Assembly: GCA_963693285.1 (NCBI GenBank)
Contig: OY848917.1
Span: 34,297,245-34,361,244, forward strand
DNA: 64,000 nt
Direction: 5' to 3'
Source: Xestospongia muta
Taxonomy: Eukaryota > Porifera > Demospongiae > Haplosclerida > Petrosiidae
Part shown: positions 57,773-64,000 of the stretch, one piece after another
How positions within the stretch are numbered: the stretch's first letter is position 1
How the letters are laid out: every line of letters begins with the position of its first letter
Program-made: the position numbers and the translations under genes
The notes under the pieces: model-generated
Seen by the model: the letters and a program-made list of their open reading frames with translations, nothing else
Database searches by the model: none
What the model was told of the DNA's origin: nothing

Positions 57773-57986
57773 GTTACAAGTTCAGCTGAATATTATAATT
57801 TTGTTTATCAGTTTACAATAATATTTTTTAAAAAACAAACAAATAAAAATAATAGTGTACGGTAATATTTTTAAATAGAGACAAATGGTTTGCTAAAAAG
57901 GTAAAAGTGAAATGAGCTAAAGAGAGGAAAAAAAGGTGAACAAACACGATCGGCGCCATATGGCGCATTGGTTGGTAAAGGGTTAA
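57773..57986. mobile_element. piggyBac terminal region with palindrome and TTAA, copy B
   Basis: The end GGTTGGTAAAGGG (57970-57982) abuts TTAA at 57983-57986. A perfect 14-bp palindrome GCGCCATATGGCGC lies at 57953-57966. Reading inward gives CCCTTTACCAACCAATGCGC, which matches copy A at most positions. Confidence 0.82.
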
Positions 57987-58137
57987 TGGGCTTCATTGGC
58001 ATATATCTATTCAGAGATGACCTCCTCATCAACAGCAGGTATGACTGTATAGTTATTGACCTAACCATATCCCTAGGTGTTTGCAGCTGCAGATAACTTT
58101 TGTGGAGATCATTTGAATTATCCATAATATGTGTCAT
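57983..58137 (-). pseudogene. piggyBac core fragment interrupted by another piggyBac end
   Basis: The minus strand reads QSYLLLMRRSSLNRYMPMKP and then I-N, at which point the frame runs into the TTAA at 57983 and the CCCTTTACC end of the neighbouring element. The R-R-S-S-L-x-x-Y-M-P-M-K-P-I block is the piggyBac catalytic core. The TTAA falls within the codons that follow K-P-I. Confidence 0.78.
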
Positions 58138-58948
58138 TCAATGTTCCGTTACCATCTACTATCCAAACATCTCAGTCATTACTTCTGTTTGTCCTAGAGT
58201 CAGCATTCCAAGATCTCTACTTTGTCAAGACATGTCCTTATTCTGGATTTTTTTGGAATGAAGGCCAGGAATATAATGATTAAGCTTACTGGGATCAAAG
58301 CCTAAAGAACAAAATTGTTCTCACTGTAGTTTACTACAGCAAAACTAAATCCACTACATGTTGTAAATTAAAGCCTATACAGACACATGTAGCTTATTTA
58401 AAATTCAGTCCCACCCTTAAATGTTACATATTTACATGAGAAATACTGGATATTCAACCAATATACATCAACCTTACTCAATATTAATTAACCAGGTTAA
58501 TATGAAATATACATATTTGATTGTTAATAAACAACTATTTTTGGTTGTACGTTTTTACTTCATGACATTAATTTAAATATTTTGTCTTGATAAAATACAC
58601 CCATCAACCTCTGTCATTTGTAAATGGTAACCACATGTACCTTTTTTGAGTGTAACGTTTCACTTCCAATTGTTGTGCTTCTGTCTCATTTGTAGTTTTC
58701 ATAGATTACCTTTAACTTCTGATTGATCTCAGAAAGTAAGTAGTCTTGTTCTTTCACTTATTCTGAATTTGCAATTCAACAATATTTTTCTGAAACAACA
58801 GGAGAAAGTGTACAGATTCCATTACCTCCCATGACAATCAGATGGAGATAAGTTTTCTTCATTCAGTTGCTGTACCTGTAAAAAAGCTAAAGTTGGTAAC
58901 ACTACAAGTTAAGAGCTTACTTTTACCTCAAAATGTGAACTTGAGCTT
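58138..58948 (-). other. 3' flank of the host gene, possible UTR
   Basis: This lies downstream of the stop at 58949. The minus strand has GT-AG-like pairs (for example TTTTTTACAG at about 58880 and GTTGTTTCAG at about 58800) that could split a 3' UTR or mark alternative ends (VQQLNEENLSPSDCHGR). No other gene is seen. Confidence 0.45.
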
Positions 58949-58977
58949 TTATTTTTTTGCCATTGGTTCATGATCAT
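58949..58977 (-). CDS. Host gene, last coding exon
   Basis: After an acceptor (CTATTTCAG) the minus strand completes the codon begun at 59125 and reads DDHEPMAKK with a TAA stop at 58949-58951. The phase fits the preceding exon exactly. The gene product is unknown. The visible C-terminal part is strongly acidic and then ends in two lysines. Confidence 0.7.
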
Positions 58978-59124
58978 CTGAAATAGAAGCACCTGAACTA
59001 TCATATTAAGTATGTTAAATGTACTTGTTGCTAATAGTAAAATTATCTGTCTATAACTAATATAAACTAAAATTATTAGACCCTAAAACAAAAAAATGTA
59101 CTAGATTAAAACACTGCCACTCAC

Positions 59125-59197
59125 CTTCTATTACTGTGCTAGGTTCTTCTTCATCCTCATTCTCTTCACCTTTATTATTCTTCTGTTTATGAATAAA
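59125..59197 (-). CDS. Host gene, acidic exon
   Basis: This is a 73-bp minus-strand exon, FIHKQKNNKGEENEDEEEPS and TVIE, plus one base. The acceptor is ATATATCAG and the donor GTGAGT lies at 59119-59124. It starts in phase 0, which fits the end of 63664-63730, and ends in phase 1, which fits 58977. The run of Glu and Asp suggests a disordered tail. Confidence 0.72.
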
Positions 59198-59363
59198 CTG
59201 ATATATACTTCACTATAACTAGGACTTCCATAACTAACTAAATCCTTCAAAGTAAGGATTGTTTCTTTGCGTTATTGATAACTATCATTACACTGTGCAC
59301 AACACCGTATGTGCTACATCATCAAAATGGTAACTGAGAGACGAAAAGTATTTTGAATATATT

Positions 59364-59714
59364 TTAGTTATTACTACTTTTCCCATAAATTCTATAGTCT
59401 CTAGACATGGTACACTGATTCTTTGTTCTGTTTTGTGTTTCCTTTGGACAAACATAGTCATCAGTTAACACTGTCCTGTAACGTAAAACTTCACCAGTTA
59501 GTGGCTGTAAAGAAGGCTTCCGACAGACATTAGACCACACCTCCTTCAATAGTGTAGCAGAGAGATCACCCAGACCATTGTGTCGTAAGGTGGGAAAGCC
59601 TCCATATGGACAGGTAAGACAATGATCAATACTGTAGGATTTCCCACAGACACTCGAGGAAGGAAGATCAGGCTGTCGCCATTCATACAAAAGGCAAATA
59701 GCATCTCTCAACAT
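59364..59714 (-). pseudogene. Retroelement fragment: region downstream of reverse transcriptase
   Basis: This is a 116-codon minus-strand frame. MLRDAICLLYEWRQPDLPSS, CGKSYSIDHCLTCPYGGFPT and LRHNGLGDLSATLLKEVWSN lead to RKPSLQPLTGE. The C-x-C-G...H-x-x-x-C...GGF-x-x-x-R-H-N-x-x-x-D pattern is a familiar block found after the RT domain in animal retroelements of the type seen at 30302-30609. It lies in the big intron of the host gene, in the same orientation as the gene. Confidence 0.72.
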
Positions 59715-60009
59715 GTACCTGGTGTTAGATGTTACTTTGATTGCAATATCTTACTGTCTCCTCTCTCATCCAAGCCCATCACCACAGTGTATTTCAGATG
59801 CAATGGAAACCCTTACTTGACACATCTAACAGTCCCGCACGCATAGATGCAATCCTTGAGTAAAGAATGAAAGAGTGTGAAACTTGTGAAGAAGTTATCA
59901 CAATAATTGTGATAGTTCTTACCTGTGACTTTTTGGGTCTGATCTTTCACTACCCTTTCACCAAGCCCAACCTCTGTGTCTCTCTCTCTTTACCCTTATA
60001 AACGTGACA

Positions 60010-60140
60010 CTCATATATATATACCTATTGACTGTGTCTGCAAATAACCAGATTTTTATCCCTTGATTTATTGGTTTAAGGGCATATATTTCTTTAGGGA
60101 TGACCTTCCCTTATAGGGTATCATATGCTGAAAAACGTAA
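60010..60140 (-). pseudogene. piggyBac core fragment, copy of 38470-38600
   Basis: The segment TGCAAATAACCAGATTTTTA through CCCTTATAGGGTATCATA matches 38480-38570 with indels. The minus-strand frame is broken. Together with 59364-59714 it reproduces the order of pieces found at 38430-38600. Confidence 0.75.
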
Positions 60141-60999
60141 AGTTGTTGCTATTAAAACCGTATAAGCTATGAAGTTTTAGTTAACACTAAATTCTACCTA
60201 CTGTTTATATCTTTTGTATTTAAACAATCGTCGTTTTTGCATGTTAACTGTAGTTGCTACAATGCAATATATATTAAAGTCTCTGAAAAGCGCAGTATTC
60301 GAACAAACTTTCCAAATTTCAGACCTAGTGACGATTCAAAAAAGGAAAGCTAAATCATCCTGGAAGCATCTAACAATAGTCATCCTATATTCCTCTATTT
60401 AGCCAGAATTTGAAGATTCAACAAAATTGTTTACTTGTACACGAGCCATGAACTGACTAGTCCATGTGTAATCAATTAATTGGACACATAGCCACTCCCC
60501 ACTTATTTAGTTGGGAGTGGCTGCAAGTCGATTAGCATCAGAGCATGTAATCATTTTGATCCATTAAACCATCGAAGTGAAGAAAAAGAAAGAAAATATG
60601 GAGATCAATTTATAACTAAGAACATTATATAATAAATATAATGATATAATTATAAAGAAAAATCATGTAAGTACCTTAAACAAATTAGAAGTTATCAAAA
60701 ATAAGATACTAAAAAAGCCATTGACATAAGAAAAAAACAGTCAATACACACTAGACATAACAATAAACTCTCAAAAAAGTCAGAGTAAGACACTTAAGTC
60801 TATGTTATTTTGGCATTTTAAAGGAAACATTCTACATTCTTTTTTAAACATGTCTCCACAGCAAACACTATTGCAAACAACCAGTCACTTGCTCCTGTCT
60901 GTTGATGCACAGATAACTACTGAACAGTGAAACTATAATTAAAGCTTGAGGGTTATGTCCTATGTATATATCTTCTGTTGATAGAAGATTAGAGCATAG
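60141..60999. other. Intron sequence with a hairpin
   Basis: No coding signal is seen. A clear inverted repeat AGCCACTCCC / GGGAGTGGCT lies at 60490-60522 with a 13-base loop. Confidence 0.55.
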
Positions 61000-61014
61000 A
61001 GTGAAGTTTAAGGT

Positions 61015-61150
61015 TTCTGGTAGCCATGGATGGACAAAGCCACTTGATGTTGCTGAGTGGTGTCAGACAATTTAATAAGTTAAAAGCGTTACTGGTATCA
61101 ACAAGGAGAACAGCATCAGCATTAGCCTTCAACATGGAAATGAAATTTAA
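61015..61150 (-). pseudogene. Reverse transcriptase fragment, copy B
   Basis: The minus strand reads AVLLVDTSNAFNLLNCLTPL and KWLCPSMAT, matching the RT motif A region of 30406-30609. The rest of the RT is missing. Flanking sequence on both sides also matches 30.4-30.8 kb. Confidence 0.78.
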
Positions 61151-61229
61151 TAGGTTGCCCACACATTCCGTATGTTAATTATATTCCTCAATGAGCACAT
61201 GTTTGTTAGTTTTGGTGTGAAAGATCTAC

Positions 61230-63434
61230 AATCCAGTTTGTTCGTGGGTTACAACTGTTACGTTTGTCAGAAATCAGTTGAATAACTGTTATAGTTTATT
61301 GTGGTGACTATTCCAGAGGAAAGAAGTAGAAAGACAACAATTTGGTCTGTTTTTAAGTCTCTTCTGTCAGCTGTAGTACCGTTGGGATAGGGGACGCATC
61401 ATCCTTCCACAATTTTTACGGGCAGTGTTCTCTAATGCTGTCATACAAGAACTATTGTCTCCTAATATCTAGACCAATTAGTCGAAACGCTGGTTTAATT
61501 ATACTTTGTCCGACTTGAGAAGAGTCAACCAAACATGTAAATAACTTTGTTTTACATGCTATCCACATCAGACTTGCTCCAATCAATTGAGCTTGCAAAT
61601 GTGGATTATATATATATATACATACTATTTGGCTCTCTGGTACTACAGTAGCATACTATAAAACTCCATACATTTTCAATGCCATAACTTCGACATAATT
61701 CAAACTTTGTACCTTCGAGGATTTAACAAATAACATTTTTTGCCTTGAGAAGTCAGCTATGGGTCATCTGGTAATTCAAAATTACAGTTGGAACAGGTCT
61801 TCTATTATGACTACTACTATTATAATAGTAATGAGGTATTGTCTTTATAAACCCAATGAGGTTCTGAAAAAAGCCTTTAAGAAAGAAGGAAGTATGAGAT
61901 TGTCTAGAACTATTCGTCATCAGAACTATCAGATTGATCAAAATCATCAGACTCGCCTGATTCACGTCCAACTTGAACGATGACCTCATTCACTAACTCT
62001 TCATAGAGGCCATGATTAGACCAATAGTGGTCTTCAAAGTGGATCTCAACATGTTGAATGAGGCTCTACCAATGGTCAGGGGTTACAATATCAAAGCCTT
62101 CCCTGCCACTGCTCTACCTCATGGAGATTTAATGCATGAGTAGTAGCCTTGATATGACTTCTAGCTTGTGTCTATGCCAACTCAATAGGATTGAGAATGC
62201 AATGAGCAACTGGGAGTTGGACCACCTCATGCCCTATATGATGTACTGATCAATAAATAATATCACCACCAGCAGCTGCCTCTGTCATCAATAACATAGC
62301 GAGGAGTAGGTTTCAATGTTTGTATGATGCTATATAATTCATCTTTCAAGGCAATTTTTGGGAATTCAATCCTTTTGCCTGAAGCAAATCTTGCATCTTT
62401 TGCTTGTGCAACCCTTGACTAGGACATGGTTATTATGATGACTATGATATGAGGCATTATTCATTCCAATAAGACTGTTAGGTGGAATATTGGGGAAGTT
62501 TTGTAGCAAACCACTCCTGAGCAGTTATATGGTAGTCACCACTGGGTTTTTTTATCTGAATATAAGAATTGTATTGGGAATCTAACCAATCTCACCACTA
62601 TCTTGAATAGCCCTTCCCAGGAGGCCTTTTAATGCCACCAAGTTTTCACCAGTCACATGATATCTTTCCACCCAAGCACAATCCTTACAATTGTGAGCAT
62701 TGGCCCAGGTTTCATCAAGGTAAACAACTGGCCTATTCTCTTGACAGTCGTTTGTCATTAGAAGAATGTAAATGTGTCACTGTTCAACAATGCGAGGTTG
62801 TTCATAGAAGTGGTGTCTCTCATCCACTCTCTTATTTCTATAAAATACAATATTAATAGGCATCATAATAAAAGTTATGGTGACTCACTTGAAACCCATT
62901 TCCTTAACAAGATGTGTAAGGTTGATCTCTGACTGCAAAAGACGACCTTTTTTTTAATACAATAAGCAACTTGACAAGTGTTCCATGCTTTTTGGCCTGA
63001 TTGAGGTAGTAGATTTTTCATATGATGGCTTCAGGATCAAAATTATAAACTAAGAGGCATCTGGAGTGTCTGCATCTCTTTAATGGAGTTGAAAAAGCAG
63101 CTCTACCAACGTCAACTTCCTTCCATAGCCTCTTGATCCTGGTACATGAAACTCCTGTGGAGTCAGAGGTTTGTTTCAGAGATCTTTGAGTCTGTTTACA
63201 CCTGCTGAGTTCCTTGAAATAGTCATAGACATTCACAACAAACTCCTTTGTTTGAGAGAAAATGTGACATGCCATGTACATGAACAAATAATGAATAAAA
63301 TTAAAATGTACTTCAGTGCTATTTGCATATAATAGGAAATATCTCACCTTACATTCCATGTGTACAGAGTAAAATGCTGTCGTAAGTGGCAAAAAGTATG
63401 TAGTCATTACATGAAATGAAACTGACATGTTCAT
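61230..63434 (-). pseudogene. IS630/Tc1-mariner-type transposase, copy B, with an intron
   Basis: The N-terminal part (63255-63018) reads QTKEFVVNVYDYFKELSRCK, TSDSTGVSCTRIKRLWKEVD, PLKRCRHSR and YNFDPEAI, a helix-turn-helix and linker arrangement of IS630-like transposases. After NLTHLVKEMGF a short intron (GTGAGT to TTTTATAG) is followed by RVDERHHFYEQPRIVEQ, a stop, and ENRPVVYLDETWANAH, the first catalytic block with an intact YLDETW. The MDNASYH block is degraded. The C-terminus HFEDHYWSNHGLYEELVNEV and DFDQSDSSDDE is readable. Several stops make it inactive. Confidence 0.82.
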
Positions 63435-63663
63435 GTACTCGCACTGTTGTCATGTAACATTTCTCGGCGTCCCCTGTCTATACTGGGTGACTAGCCACAG
63501 TAGAAGTAATATCTAGTTATACTGGACTAATGCTGCCTTTTTTCCAGTTGTATAGACATTAACATTGTTTAGGTTAAGTATGTCACTTCTGTGCTGTTAC
63601 TTAGTCAATGTTAGTTTATATTTTTTAAAAATCTTAGTGGAATAACAGAAAATCCTGTCTTAC
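63435..63663. other. Intron sequence next to the mariner-type copy
   Basis: Nothing is recognised in this short stretch between the transposase and the host exon. Confidence 0.4.
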
Positions 63664-63730
63664 CTCTTCTTCATTTTTGCTTCCTGAAGGAGTGATGTGA
63701 TCTTCACTTTTTTCTTTAATAAGGACATTC
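63664..63730 (-). CDS. Host gene, internal exon
   Basis: This is a 67-bp minus-strand exon, reading NVLIKEKSEDHITPSGSKNE and EE after completing the codon split with 63830. The acceptor is TTCTGATAG and the donor GTAAGA lies at 63658-63663. It begins in phase 2 (one base to complete Lys-Asn) and ends in phase 0. The next exon is 4.5 kb away at 59197. The intron between them holds retroelement, piggyBac and mariner-type debris. Confidence 0.72.
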
Positions 63731-63829
63731 CTATCAGAACGAATAAGTGTTTATAACCTTCATTATACACATATATTTCACATCAAATCTTCCCCTCATT
63801 TTTGGCAATACATTTTCCATAACTTACAC

Positions 63830-63898
63830 TTGGTTTTTGCATTAAGCTCCACATCATTTATTGGAACATTAAATGTAAGGAGAATAAACAAACTATAA
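63830..63898 (-). CDS. Host gene, internal exon at the window edge
   Basis: This is a 69-bp minus-strand exon reading YSLFILLTFNVPINDVELNA and KTK with one base before and two after whole codons. The acceptor is TAATTACAG and the donor is GTGTAAGT at about 63822-63829. Only the GTGTAA position of the donor keeps the frame into 63730; using the GTAAGT two bases later would create a stop. Upstream exons must lie beyond 64000. The protein family is not recognised. Confidence 0.6.
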
Positions 63899-64000
63899 CT
63901 GTAATTACCAAATCTGAAGTGGATGAAGACATTGGCCCTTAGCCAATCATTTTAGGTTAATAATAATAGTGTGAATATAACACAATATAGAGGATTCATT

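Noticed and set aside
57547..57865. His/Tyr- and Ile-rich plus-strand frames
   Set aside because: They are antisense to the acidic Asp/Asn-rich N-terminus of piggyBac copy B, which forces such composition.

Overview
The window looks like AT-rich nuclear DNA of an early-branching animal. A demosponge of the Amphimedon type is the best guess. This is inferred from gene style: one-repeat-per-exon ankyrin genes, short GT-AG introns, and a dense mix of piggyBac, hAT, Tc1/mariner-type, PIF/Harbinger and retroelement debris. No single marker proves the species. I saw no rRNA, tRNA, CRISPR array or bacterial operon.

Region 1 (1-17040) is built from a roughly 632-bp tandem satellite. It alternates with a roughly 1.4-kb spacer that carries two minus-strand ankyrin exons. 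The satellite blocks and the exon-bearing spacers have duplicated together: a 7.05-kb period relates 2985-5440 to 10039-12500, and partial copies follow at 14.2, 15.1 and 16.6 kb. The intact ankyrin exons start and end in phase 0, so each duplication can add repeats to the protein without breaking the frame. Further minus-strand ankyrin exons lie at 17.8 kb and at 25.6-26.5 kb, where one carries a one-base deletion. A broken plus-strand SWIM zinc-finger/YqaJ-type gene sits between them at 18.8-20.0 kb. The stretch from 20 to 25 kb is non-coding and contains a diverged tandem duplication and a small MITE-like element.

Region 2 (28.6-58.1 kb) is a transposon graveyard, almost all on the minus strand. 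It holds gag, reverse transcriptase, hAT, mariner-type, Harbinger, pogo-like and at least seven piggyBac fragments. One piggyBac element is complete from end to end (TTAA at 42881 and 45055), although its transposase is internally deleted and frameshifted. Another piggyBac end lies inside the transposase reading frame of a second piggyBac at the codons that contain TTAA. Three items are not ordinary transposon debris: a triplicated 1.07-kb module with a Ser/Gly-rich reading frame (33.4-35.9 kb), a decayed coding tract of unknown family beside it (31.9-33.3 kb), and two copies of the N-terminal part of a multisubunit RNA polymerase second-largest-subunit-like protein (49.6-50.1 and 56.2-56.9 kb), each travelling with a piggyBac 5' half.

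Region 3 (58.9-63.9 kb) holds four exons of a minus-strand host gene whose phases fit perfectly and which end in a stop. Its 4.5-kb intron contains reverse-transcriptase, piggyBac and mariner-type fragments, and these match composites found again at 30-31 kb and 38 kb.
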